Of a DNA stretch of 64,000 bases, positions 12,650-24,616 are shown piece by piece (position 1 is the stretch's first letter; the number at the start of each line of letters is the position of its first letter). The stretch is from positions 5,580,001 through 5,644,000 of the forward strand of contig OZ014416.1 of the NCBI GenBank assembly GCA_963965975.1. Direction: 5' to 3'. Source of the DNA: Xestospongia bergquistia (taxonomy: Eukaryota > Porifera > Demospongiae > Haplosclerida > Petrosiidae). The position numbers and the translations under genes were made by a program. The notes beneath the pieces are model-generated. The model had not been told where the DNA came from. It searched no databases and was given only the letters and a program-made list of their open reading frames with translations.

Positions 12650-12756
12650 AAACACGTTAGAATTTTGTGATATTTCAAATCCACCATCATCACCTGAAGA
12701 AAGCAATGAAGCAGGTCACATTGATGAGAAGATAATATCAGATAATTCCAAACTGT
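12650..12756 (+). CDS. Candidate coding exon, Ser/Pro/Glu-rich
   Basis: The frame reads TLEF(C/R)DISNPPSSPEES, then NEAGHIDEKIISDNSKL, and ends at a good donor (CTGT|GTAAGT). The second copy (about 36490-36614) keeps the same frame and donor and differs by a 6-nt insertion adding two codons (SA), which suggests coding constraint. The upstream end is unclear: no in-frame ATG is visible and copy A has a TGA shortly upstream. Probably an internal or first exon of an unidentified gene on the plus strand. Confidence 0.35.
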
Positions 12757-12997
12757 GTAAGTATAATATTTGTGTCTATAAGCATTTATATATGTATATA
12801 ATGAGATACATCTCATTTTGAATTGACAAATTTATATAGCTCTAAGTGCTTTTTAAACAATCATTTCTTTACTAAAAGGATCATAGTAGCATAGTATGAC
12901 TCTCATACATAAGTCTATAATAATTATATATATATATATACACTGAAGTATCTAAGTCTGTTGAAGAGTGCTCGATGTCGTTTAGACAGAGCAGATT

Positions 12998-13137
12998 AGA
13001 ACAGAATTAAAGGACAACAGAACAGAGCTCTTGCTGTGTTGCTGTTACTCCGAGTTTCACGCGTTATGCGATCATCAGACAGCCGAGTAACAGCAACACA
13101 GCAAGAGCCCTGTTCTTTTGTCCTTTAATTCTGTTCT
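12998..13137. mobile_element. Foldback insertion: 55-bp arms around a 30-bp loop
   Basis: The left arm (12998-13052, starting AGAACAGAATTAAAGGAC) is repeated in reverse complement at 13083-13137 with few mismatches. The loop contains GTTTCACGCGTTATGCGATC. The corresponding site in copy B (near 36780) has only TA repeats, so this looks like an insertion after the duplication. A third partial arm repeat follows at about 13142-13170, then TA and GA microsatellites (13163-13204). Confidence 0.7.
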
Positions 13138-13168
13138 ATATATGTTCTTTTGTTCTTTAATTCTGTTC

Positions 13169-13204
<36 letters not shown>

Positions 13205-14368
13205 TTTGTATCATCATGTAAGTTCACCTATAATTTTCTTATATAGGAATCACTGTGTAGTGTTTGGTCAATATAGTTTGATGATTTCCTTTGAGGTTTC
13301 ACACCAGAAACATAAACCTATTAAAGTACATAGTGGTATCATTTGGGTTACTTGACATAAAATGGTAGCAGTTCAAAACCAATATCACATATTGTGTAGC
13401 AGCTTGAATTAAGTTGTCACTACTTTCCATATGTATTACACGTATATGTTTATATAGTGTAACATATAGAGTAGGTGTACATGTGTAAACATGTGGACAC
13501 ACTTCACAGTCGCCACATATAATTTTATAATCATAGCTTTCATTTAACTTTCTGTTACATAATGTGTGTCTTGTATATTATGAGCTCTTACTTTCTATTT
13601 GTTAATATTTAAAGATATAATTGAACTTAGAGATAATGAATTTTCTTGGGTGATTGATTCTGTTTCATAATTTCACAAATCTTGTGACTGCATGTTTTTG
13701 TTCATTTCTAACTTCTTTAGTCTTTGAAAAGCTGGATTTCTTGATATTTTGATCAAGGCAACAAGAAGATTATCAACACATTTATTCTGTTTATGATGTA
13801 AGTATCCTACTTTTAAAACTCTGTGAAAACATCTCACTCTATAGCAAATAGGCCAATGTTGTAATCTTGTGCAATAATTTGTGTTTAAATAAGTGGAAAG
13901 TCTCTCATGATTGTTGTAAATTGTTCTTGCAATAAAGAATAAAAGACATCCTCCTCACACTTCATAAGTAAAGTGCATAGTAAATGGTAGATTGTTATTT
14001 GATACTGTTAAATGTGCTATGCTCTGACACCCAATCTTTGCTGAGCCTGGTGTCTTCAGTTGATGCTTACCTTCCCCATCAGGTTTGCTCTGTTGCAGTA
14101 ATAGTATCAAACCTTTGTTTCATTAGATACTGTCGATGCACATTTTATGAATAATTTTAAATAAATGGACCTTTCAAAGTCCTCCTTCCACTCCATGTAT
14201 GATTCCATGTTATCAAACTCAATAGTTTTTACCGCTATATTCACCTGATGGCTGACTTGTAGATGGCAAAAATTTTTGTAGTGTTGTAAACCTTTTCACA
14301 TAAAGTATGTAATTTAATGTTATTTTAAGTGGACTATTACTTTTTGCCTTTCATCACATTTACTACAG

Positions 14369-14464
14369 GTAATGCTACCAGTCTGGATATCAATACCATG
14401 TTTGTCATGAATGTGTTTGGACAGAGTGCTCTTATGTGCATGAGTATTGCTGCTAAAAGAATAG
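14369..14464 (+). CDS. Candidate ankyrin-repeat-like exon
   Basis: Bounded by TTTACTACAG and G|GTAAGG. The 96-nt frame reads NATSLDINTMFVMNVFGQSA, then LMCMSIAAKRI, with the spacing of an ankyrin repeat (DIN...GQSALM...A). The copy in the second duplicate (about 38213-38300) has lost the SALMCM part and is no longer in frame. A possible preceding exon lies at about 13721-13797 (ends TTTATGAT|GTAAGT), but its frame contains stops. Tentative. Confidence 0.3.
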
Positions 14465-17229
14465 GTAAGGTTGTCAGCATTTGATTTACTTATAATTGAG
14501 ATTCATTCATCATTGTATTTATTTTCCTAATAAGATACCTGAGTTTGTAATTGATGTAGTGACATTAATGGGTTGTATTTGGTTTTATAACTTGGAGGTT
14601 ATATTTTCAGTAATAGTGGGAACTTGTAGACTTTAGTAAATTGGTTGATAATCAAAGCCTTCTGGGATTGGAGAGTTTAGCAGCCTTTGTCTCACATTAT
14701 AATGTCTAAGAAAACTTATCATTAGTTAAGAGTGTACATGGTACTTATGATAATTGACTATTAAGTAGCTCCTTTATCAGTATTTTTATAATAACTCCCA
14801 TATTACCATAAACATTACAAGATGTGAAACGTCTAATAAATATATATACTTTTTGGAAATCTCAAAGTATTTCAAACACATAACAGTAAGCAAATTAAGT
14901 TACGAAGACCCCACAGTCATGTCCATTGTTTGATTTGGTTAGTACTGTATAAACAAGTTCTTGTTTTATATCATACAGTGGGAGAATTTTCAACTGTTTA
15001 ATTTGATGATTTTCAATTATTGGCAAACATTTTCAAGTCTAATTGCCAAACTTTCATATTAATACTGTCAGTAATTAATTAACCCATTATATGGTCTTCA
15101 CTACTCACTGTTCTATGAATGTATTACCACTGATCCCATTTGTATGTGTAGAATTAATTTACTTGTATTTTCTATACCTCAATTTTGTACACTAAGAATG
15201 AATTGAACCTTTGTATGAGTCAAAGTATTCTACATGTTTCTTATAATATCCTTTCACAGATATAAATACTAACTAACAGATAGTACCAGTAATGTCTAAT
15301 GACAGTTACCATGATTTATGACACACATAAGTACATCATACTCCATTATATTGACCTAAATGTGATATTTATGTGTTGTATAACAAGTGTTTGATTAACC
15401 TAATGATGACACTACTTGATAATGGTAAAATTTTGCAAAAAAACTTCGAACCTAAATTAAAGGCTTTTTTCTTTTTTATATAAAAATATGGAACCTCAAT
15501 TTAAATTATAAGTTTATAGTACATTTGATGCTTCATAGTAGACAATATCCATATATGAATGTATCACCTAAAATGTTTATGTTTAATACTAGTTATTAAC
15601 TTATTCACACATATATACTTGATTACCTTATCTGAAAGATAGATTTCTATGGATAGACATCAAATATTTCAAACCAATGCAGTAGTTGATTCACTTATTG
15701 AAATGACCATGGTTTAATTACTATGTTTGTCCTCTCCTCATGTATACCTTCATATAATTTATAAAAACATCATGAATGGGTCTTGTTGTGTGACTATAAC
15801 TGCACTTATTGGAATCACTTCTAATTGTAGCAGCAATATCTTATGGAGACTATTATTGATGGTACAAATACAGAACTGTCATTAATGTAGAACCATTGAG
15901 TGTGATTATGCTTAGAACTAATAAAACATGTATAATACCTCCCAACTGATAAATAATTGACTATTCTTGAGAGTCTATAGTATCTGTTGTCTACTTTTAA
16001 AGTTATTCACTATATTTATAATTATGAATTCATCTGAATTTTGTATTACGTATATTTATCTGCACTTGACAGTTGGTGAGGTTGTTGCACAATATATAGT
16101 GTATAAACACATTAGACTTAACACACCATGTTACATACTGTGTTAAGACATGTACAGTTGATGATTTAGTGACATGAATGCAAAGAAACTCAGGGTATTT
16201 AGTTATATTTAATGATTTTGGAGATTTCTCATGACTTCCAGATCTACAGTATATATGCAAGCATTATAAATTTAAGTCAATGTGTATACATAAGCTGGAG
16301 TGGTACATTCATTGGACATATCCTCCACATATGTAATCATCAAGGTCTTCACAAGTTGTTAGTTCATCAATTACTAAACCTTCCATATAATTTTTTAATA
16401 CTTTCCTTCATATTCATACATAGTTAGATAAGAGCAATAAATGATTTTCTTACATATATTTTTTAAGTTCCAAAACAGTTAATGATTGTTGAATATCATT
16501 GTTATAGTCACATTTGATACATAGGACTAATGTTATAAGCAATGATACCAGTACATATAGTGGTATTGATTACAAACCAGTTTGAGTTAGTTTTGAAAGA
16601 ACTTGTTTTGTATCAAGTCTGTAATTCTATCATTATAATGTAATGTAATATAATTATATTGTGATATGAATAGTTAAGTTACTGATCTTGATGATAGTTG
16701 TGTTAGTATATCCACAAAATAAACAAAATACTCAGAGTGTTCTGATATTGACTAGGAGAACATGATTGATGAGTCAGTGTTGTAGTTAATTACATTATAA
16801 CATTTAGTGTATTTTATTATCTTACTTTGTAGGTTTTGAACAATGAAATCAGAGGATATAGCTGTTGATGAAATGTTGTATTTGTACTGAGTACATAATG
16901 TATAAAGATATCATTATTATGAGAATAAGTGAAATGTTAAAGACATTATTGAATGTATTAGTTTTATATTCTTTGCATTGTACAGTTGTTATTATAATAT
17001 ATATTATTTTATCTGACTTCCTACATTGTTCACATATCCTGTGTTCTCTTCTAACATTGACTGAATAACAAGATAATTCAGAATACATTGAATAACACTG
17101 CTAGAATAGTAATTGTATAGTTATCCCAGAAGGAAATAATGACTCAAAATAGTATAAGGAATGACTTTCCATCATTCTTACTTATATTTTACATTTTACA
17201 CACATATACATCGTATTATTAAAATTGAC
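14465..17229. other. Long non-coding stretch of copy A
   Basis: AT-rich with no supported exon. It is highly similar to about 38300-40870 in copy B despite lacking any visible frame, which points to a fairly recent duplication rather than coding constraint. Confidence 0.45.
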
Positions 17230-17234
17230 ACAGA

Positions 17235-17354
17235 AATTAAAAGGGTTAAAAATTGAACATGCCCTATGGCGGTTGGAAGACAAAGCTACTGGTGATAGTG
17301 CTCCCAGTCTCTCTGATCTATTTACCTCATATACTGGACATAGAAGAGACTAGA
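17235..17354 (+). CDS. Candidate exon upstream of the tandem array
   Basis: The frame reads KLTQKLKGLKIEHALWRLED, then KATGDSAPSLSDLFTSYTGH, and stops at TAG (17352-17354). A well-matched donor (CTTTAAG|GTAAGTG) lies beyond the stop at about 17391 and is conserved in copy B (about 41042). In copy B the frame is disrupted (GTGGTTAGG in place of the HALWR codons). It could be a coding exon, or a non-coding exon of the transcript that enters the array. No domain recognised. Confidence 0.3.
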
Positions 17355-17679
17355 ATGTATAGACTTAGTTGATACAAATGAACACTTTAAGGTAAGTGTA
17401 ATATAAACAAAATTGAACATCAAAAGTAGTCACAAGTTATTTTGATCTAATCATTTTATTAGTATAATCTGTCTAGAGTGATATGTTGAACTGATATGTC
17501 AGTTTGAATGTGAATGTAGTTTATTTCAAGTAGTCATACAACATACTTAACATTGGATTAAGTTAATGTTAATAAAGTATGTAATTATCATGTAAAGTAT
17601 GTCATTATACTGTGTTTATTACTATTATTACATTTTATACATTTTTCTTTTATTTAGTTTAACTGTCTATAGTATGTAG

Positions 17680-20600
17680 TGATACAAATTATGGTAATTT
17701 TAAAAGTAGGTGTGGTATCTCTTCCCAGAAATGTCAGAATATAGAGACAGATTTTGCTGGTAATATAAGATTTAAAATTGTCTGTTTTTATAACTATTCT
17801 ATGCATAGGAGTGTTGTAGTGGCAACCGTAAAATTGGATGTGGTGTCTTTACTCTGAATATTAGGAAGAAAGAGAGAGCTATTGCTGGTAAGTTAAGGTT
17901 TAAAGTTGTCTGTAATAGTCATTTTTATAACTATTCTATGCATAGGAGTGTTGTAGTGGCAACCGTAAAATTGGATGTGGTGTCTTTACTCTGAATATTA
18001 GGAAGAAAGAGAGAGCTATTGCTGGTAAGTTAAGGTTTAAAGTTGTCTGTAATAGTCATTTTTATAACTATTCTATGCATAGGAGTGTTGTTGTGGCAAC
18101 TGTAAAATTGGGTGTGGTGTCTTTACTCTGAATATTAGGAAGAAAGAGAGAGCTATTGCTGGTAAGTTAAGGTTTAAAGTTGTCTGTAATAGTCATTTTT
18201 ATAACTATTCTATGCATAGGAGTGTTGTTGTGGCAACTGTAAAATTGGGTGTGGTGTCTTTACTCTGAATATTAGGAAGAAAGAGAGAGCTATTGCTGGT
18301 AAGTTAAGGTTTAAAGTTGTCTGTAATAGTCATTTTTATAACTATTCTATGCATAGGAGTGTTGTTGTGGCAACTGTAAAATTGGGTGTGGTGTCTTTAC
18401 CCTGAATATTAGGAAGAAAGAGTTATTGCTGGTAAGTTAAGGTTTGAAATTGTCTGTAATAGTCATTTTTATAACTATTCTAGGCATAGCAGCGTTGTCA
18501 TGGCAACCGTAAAATTGAGTGTGGTGTACTTTCCCTGAATATTAGGATGAAAGAGTTATTGCTGGTAAGTTAAGGTTTGAAGTTGTCTGTAATAGTCCTA
18601 TTCTATGCATAGGAGTGTTGTTGTAAAATTGGGTGTGGTGTCTTTACCCTGAATATAAGGAAGAAAGAGTTATTGCTGGTAAGTTAAAGTTTGAAATTGT
18701 CTGTAACAGTCATTTTTATAACTATTCTATGCATAGGAGTGTGTCATGGCAATCGTAAAGTTGGGTGTGGTGTCTTTACCCTGTATCTTTGGAAGAAAGA
18801 GTCATTGCTCGTAAGTTAAGGTTTGAAATTGTCTGTAATAATCATTTTTATAACTATTCTATGCATAGAAGTGTTGTCATGGCAACCGTAAAGTTGGGTG
18901 TGGTCTCTTAACCCTGAATATTAGGCAGAAAGGGTTATTGCTGGTAAGTTAAGGTTTGAAATTGTCTGTAATAGTCATTTTTATAACTATTCTATGCATA
19001 GGAGTGTTGTCATGGTAACCGTAAATTGTTTTTATTATTATTGTTACATTTTCTTCATTTCTCTTTTATTTAGTTTAACTGTCTATATTATGTAGTGATA
19101 CAATAGTAGCAATTGTAAAAGTAGGTGTGGTATCTCTTCCTAGAAATGTCAGAATATAGAGACAGTTTTTGCTGGTAATGTAAGATTTAAAAGGGTTAGT
19201 CCCATTTTGCCTACTCCCATTTCGCCTACTAATTGACAACCAGTGCCATTTTGTCTACTCATGCAAAATGCTATACAAATCATGGAATACCATAAATACA
19301 TGATGATTTTGATGTGAGTTTCACATAAAAGGGTGTTACCTAAGCCAGTGTTTGATTTTAATTGCTAAAAACAAGGGTTGACAGGTTTTGATGTGAGTTT
19401 CACATAAAAATACTATAATGATGATTTTTAACCTTTTTTTATTTTCTTACAAACTTCTATCATTTTCATCACGTTTTGCATGAGTAGGCAAAATGGCACT
19501 GGTCGTCAATTAGTAGGCGAAACGGGAGTAGGCAAAATGGCACCAATTCATTTAAAATTATCTGTAATAATCATTTTTATAACTATTCTATGCATAGGAG
19601 TGTTGTTGTGGCAACCGTAAAATTGGGTGTGGTGTCTTTACCCTGAATATTAGGCAGAAAGAGTTATTGCTGGTAAGTTTAGGTTTGAAATTGTCTGTAA
19701 TAGTCATTTTTAGAACTATTCTATGCATAGGAGTGTTGTCATGGCAATTGTAAAGTTGGGTGTGGTGTCTTTACCCTGTATCTTTGGAAGAAAGAGTTAT
19801 TGCTTGTAAGTTAAGTTTTAAAGTTGTCTGTAATAGTCATTTTTATGACTATTCTATGCATAGTAGTGTTGTGGTGCCAACTGTAAAGTTGGGTGTGGTG
19901 TCTTTACCCTGAAGATAGAGTCATTGCTCGTAAGTTAAGGTTTGAAATTGTCTGTAATAATCATTTTTATAACTATTCTATGCATAGAAGTGTTGTCATG
20001 GCAACCGTAAAGTTGGGTGTGGTCTCTTAACCCTGAATATTAGGCAGAAAGAGTTATTGCTGGTAAGTTAAGGTTTGAAATTGTCTGTAATAGTCATTTT
20101 TATAACTATTCTATGCATAGGAGTGTTGTCATGGTAACCGTAAAATTAGGTGTGGTGTCTTTACCCTGAATATTAGGAAGAAAGAGTTATTGCTGGTAAG
20201 TTAAGGTTTGAAATTGTCTGTAATAGTCATTTTTATAACTAGTCTATGCATAGGAGTGTTGTCGTGCCAACCGTAAAGTTGGGTGTGGTGTCTTTACCCT
20301 GAAGATAGAGTTATTGCTAGTAAGTTAAGGTTTAAAATTGTCTGTAATAGTCATTTTTATAACTATTCTATGCATAGGAGTGTTGTCATGGTAACCGCCG
20401 TAAAGTTGGGTGTGGTGTCTTTACCTTGAATATTAGAAAGAAAGAGTTATTGATGGTAAGTTAAGGTTTGAAATTGTCTGTAATAGTCATTTTTATAACT
20501 ATTCTATGCATAGGAGTGTTGTCATGCCAACCGTAATATTGGGTGTGTTGTCTTTACCCTGAATATTAGAAAGAAAGAGTTATTGCTGGTAACTTAAGGT

Positions 20601-22113
20601 TTGAAATTTTCTGTAATAGTCATTTTTATAACTATTTTATGCATAGGAGTGTTGTCATAGCAACCGTAAAGTTGGGTGTGGTCTCTTAACCTTAAATATT
20701 AGGCAGAAAGAGTTATTGATGGTAAGTTAAGGTTTGAAATTGTCTGTAATAGTCATTTTTATAACTATTCTATGCATATAGGAGTGTTGTCATGGCAACC
20801 ATAAAATTGGGTGTGGTGTCTTTACCTTGAATATTAGGAAGAAAGTGTTATTGATGGTAAGTTAAGGTTTGAAATTGTCTGTAATAGTCATTTTTATAAC
20901 TATTCTATGCATATAGGAGTGTTGTCATGCTAATCGTAAAGTTGGGTGTGGTCTCTTTATCCTGAATATTATGCAAAATATTTATTGCTAGTAAGTTAAG
21001 GTTTGAAATTGTCTGTAATAGTCATTTTTATGACTATTTTATGCATAGGAGTGTTGTCATGCCAACAGTAAAGTTGGGTGTGGTCTCTTAACCCTGAATA
21101 TTAGGGAGAAAGAGTTATTGCTGGTAAGTTAAGATTTTAAATTGTCTGTAATAGTCATTTTTATAACTATTCTATGCATAGGAGTGTTGTCGTACCAACC
21201 GTAAAGTTGGGTGTGGTCTCTTAACCCTGAATATTAGGGAGAAAGAGTTATTGCTGGTAAGTTAGGATTTTAAATTGTCTGTAATAGTCATTTTTATAAC
21301 TATTCTATGCATAGGAATGTTGTCTTGCCAACCATAAAGTTGGATGTGGTCTCTTATCCCTGAATATTAGGAAGAAAGAGTTATTGCTGGTAAGTTAAGG
21401 TTTGAAATTGTCTGAAATAGTCATTTTTATAACTATTCTATGCATAGGAGTGTTGTTGTGGCAACCGTAAAGTTGGGTGTGGTCTCTTAACCCTGAATAT
21501 TAGGGAGAAAGAGTTATTGTTGGTAAGTTAAGATTTTAAATTGTCTGTAATAGTCATTTTTATAACTATTCTATGCATAAGAGTGTTGTCGTGCCAACCG
21601 TAAAGTTGGGTGTGGTCTCTTAACCCTGAATATTAGGGAGAAAGAGTTATTTCTGGTAAGTTAAGGTTTGAAATTGTCTGAAATAGTCATTTTTATAACT
21701 ATTCTATGCATAGGAGTGTTGTCGTGGCAACCGTAAAGTTGGGTGTGGTGTCTTTACCCTGAATATTAGGAAGAAAGAGTTATTGCTGGTAATTTAAGGT
21801 TTGAAATTGTCTGTAATAGTCATTTTTCTAACTTAGGAGTGTTGTTGTGGCAACCGTAAAATTAGGTGTGGTGTCTTTATCCTGAATATTAAGAAGAAAG
21901 AGTTATTGCCGAATGCTGGTAACTTAAGGATTAAAGTTGTCTGTAATAGTCATTTTTATAACTATTAGGAGTGTTTTCGTGGCAACCATAAAATTGAGTG
22001 TAGTGTCTTTACCCTGAATATTAGGAAGAAAGAGTTATTGCTAGTAAGTTAAGGTTTAAAGTTGTCCATAATATACATTTTAATAACTATCCATGTATAT
22101 AGCAATGTTGTCC
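17680..22113 (+). repeat. Tandem array of ~31 exon-like modules (133-137-bp period)
   Basis: Each module has an 'intron' of about 58 bp (GTAAGTTAAGG ... CTATTCTATGCATAG) and an 'exon' of usually 75 nt starting GAGTGTTGT and ending TTATTGCTG. Read from the acceptor, the exon frame gives a Cys-rich 25-residue unit of the form ECCHGNRKVGCGVFTLNIRK followed by KELLL. By eye about 25 modules are open from acceptor to donor. Variants include 79 nt (the four near-identical modules at 17809-18298), 66 nt (two 9-nt in-frame deletion types, e.g. 18613-18678), 78 nt (3-nt insertion, about 20384) and 82 nt. Modules near 18737 and 20920 carry 1-nt shifts, one near 19863 starts with TAG, and those at 17680 and about 19095 are diverged. 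The array ends with a module-like piece reading QCCPTS and TAG (about 22102). It may be a multi-exon repeat gene, alternative exons, or a satellite derived from an exon plus intron. Confidence 0.8.
19193..19549. mobile_element. 357-bp foldback element inserted in the array, 8-bp target duplication
   Basis: The ends are imperfect inverted repeats of about 75 bp (CATTTTGCCTACTCCCATTT on the left; its reverse complement near 19520-19545). An identical 8-bp ATTTAAAA flanks both sides (19185-19192 and 19550-19557). The centre holds two direct copies of GATGTGAGTTTCACATAAAA. There is no ORF. An 8-bp duplication is characteristic of hAT-superfamily transposition, so a non-autonomous hAT-like element is the best reading. 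Confidence 0.75.
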
Positions 22114-22829
22114 TACATCATAGATAATCAATCATTCATAGCTCTTGTTCAACATCATACAATCAACATGTGGTCAAATAATAATTATTATAATATAATT
22201 TTAAAATTTGTCTTTGAACAAAAAATGATGAATTTGTCAGTTTTAATTGTTTTTAATAACCTGCTGTCAAACACAATATTAAGCTCTACTTGTAGATTAT
22301 TAACACACATTTCTCAGAGATACTTCCACACTGTCTGCTGTTGAAGACTGAAAGATTACATGAGAACATTACCTGACAACCTATAATTATACAAGAATAC
22401 TTGTTTTTCCATTGATTATGAGTCTTGAAAATATTGTAATAAGTCTTCAAAAAGAAAGAGGACCTAAACTATCCACTACTCCTGTCATATGAAGTAGATT
22501 ATGTCCATTAATGATCATATACTGTTCCTTTAAATATAATAAACTAATTATAAATTATTATAATCAACTTATCATCCATTAATGGAACAAATATCAAACA
22601 ATAATAATATAAAATTAATGAATTCTAACACACATCACTGTAAGTCAATTTATTTATTAATAAAAGATAAATTTTTTCTGTTCAATTCAATCTGCTGTAA
22701 AGGGACCATTTGTTCAGAACATAATTGTAGCTATGACAATCAAATGTCTAATGTGTTTGTCATTAAATATGATAAATACCAAATAACAATAATATGTGTC
22801 TATAAAATAAATATCTGCACTAGACTTAC
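22114..22829. other. No supported gene between the array and the ankyrin gene
   Basis: AT-rich; the short frames present have no recognisable features. The 3' end of the minus-strand ankyrin gene may lie here, but I could not identify its last exon. Confidence 0.4.
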
Positions 22830-24570
22830 CTGGTCATGTTGTGCTGACTCTGAGAAGAAAGTCTAAACAAACAAACCAAAAAAAGCAATAAACATTATAA
22901 TCACTAAAGTGTATAGTAATTTTTGTAATTATAATTAACATTATGTGTATACCTCATCTATCATTAGTTGAGTGAGTGAAGCAGGAGGAGAAGGAGAAGG
23001 AAGTGTCTCTCTGGATGTGCTGCTGACTTCCTGGAAATTTCAATAAAAATTTGATACATAGTACATTTGTTTGTCCAACTGTCTCCATCTATTCATCCAT
23101 TTGTCCATCCATTCATCTATCTATTCATCCATCTATCTATCAGTCCATATATCTATCTAGACATTTTATCTATACCTTGATAAAGGTTGTCCAATACTTG
23201 ATATAACACTCTCTAATAGTTCATTAATTCTTATAAAGAATTTATTGTTGCAATGTTTTGTCATTTGACTTATGAGAAAATTCATAAAAATAAATTTCTC
23301 TAAATGTCTTTACCAATTTCATACTTAACAAAATCATATACAAAATAAAGTAGAACTCAAAGGAAATTAAAACTTGGACAGCTATTACATCTTTAGGATG
23401 TACCAAATACAACATGACCTGTAAAAGATATAATGATAGAAAGTGATATGTATATGAACAGGATACTATTAATAACATCAATGATTATTATATTTTCTGA
23501 TGAATATTAATGAGTAATAAACTGATGGATGAATAGATAGATTAATGGATTATAGGAAATATTGATAGATGGACTGATAAAGAGATGGAAGAATGAAACA
23601 ATGGATGATAAAAACTGTCAATGGTGACATATCCACCTTCTCATGTGATTTTTTTGAACTAGTGCTTCTTGGATTGTTTTTATACTGTCTGAATAGAATA
23701 TAGTTGTTTAATCATATGTGGCAGTTAACAATACTTACTCTTCAAACATTGCTGGATTATTATGTTGTAACTACACCAGATAAAACGTGTTGTGTAGTCA
23801 GTAAGACATTGTCAAGATTAGCACTCTCTTTAAAAGTGAAAGGTTGATGTGATTGCTGATAAAGAATGCTGCAGAGTGGAGGGAAACAGAGAGACATGGA
23901 CAGACGAATGGATGGATACTAGTTTGATGGACTAAGTGAGTGGGTAAATGAATTAACAAATAATAGGACATATGAGTGGATAAATATACTCAAGTAATTC
24001 CAGTAGACCATTAATTTTTGATAAATGACAAATAATTTACCTATAGAATTATCATAGTAATGTACTTCATGAAAAACATTAATATTAACTCATCAGCAGT
24101 GTGAACTACATCATCTGTAAACAATTTAACTAGTGCATTGAAACTAGTACCAGATGGTAATTTTTGTTATCATTAACTACATTATAAATAAGTAGAAAAT
24201 ATTGAAATTACAATGACTTGTTTAACTATTGTCCAAAAACATCTACTACTACTACTTTTCTTTCTCCTATTGCATTTTAGACTCTATCCCTCCCACCTCG
24301 TCTCTCTATCTCTCTTATCTCTTTCCCTCTCCCTCTCTTCTTTCATCTACAAAAATCACTCATTTACTCACTGATGTCCTTTCTTACTGTTGATGTTTTT
24401 CCTTCATATGTAGTCTTGTAATTGCAAACAAATGTTTCAAATTCATCAATCTTTCTTGTTCTGATTTTTCTTCATACTCCTTCACAGCAGGACTAGTGAA
24501 GGATTTTTTACCTAACATTCTTGCCTACAGTTGAAGTGAGAAATGACAGATGGCTTTATTTGCACATGTA

Positions 24571-24616
<46 letters not shown>

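Larger units (their letters stand above)
10927..22075 (+). repeat. Large direct duplication, copy A (11.1 kb)
   Basis: Begins at ATAGGATTGTGTAATAATAT and is colinear with the segment starting at 34741, through the exon-like pieces at 12.6-14.5 kb, the 17.2-kb exon candidate and into the tandem array. Differences from copy B: a foldback insertion at 12998-13137, about 450 extra bases near 16603-17068, and a tandem array of about 31 modules against about 6. Copy B instead carries roughly 250 extra bases near 34954-35200. Similarity was judged by eye; percent identity not computed. Confidence 0.85.

Noticed and set aside
16030..17088. Overlapping 67-79-codon ORFs on both strands
   Set aside because: Hydrophobic AT-driven frames with no domain or conserved splice sites, and not preserved in copy B.
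17680..22113. CRISPR-like array
   Set aside because: The unit is 133-137 bp with no short repeat/variable spacer pattern, and the context is eukaryotic.
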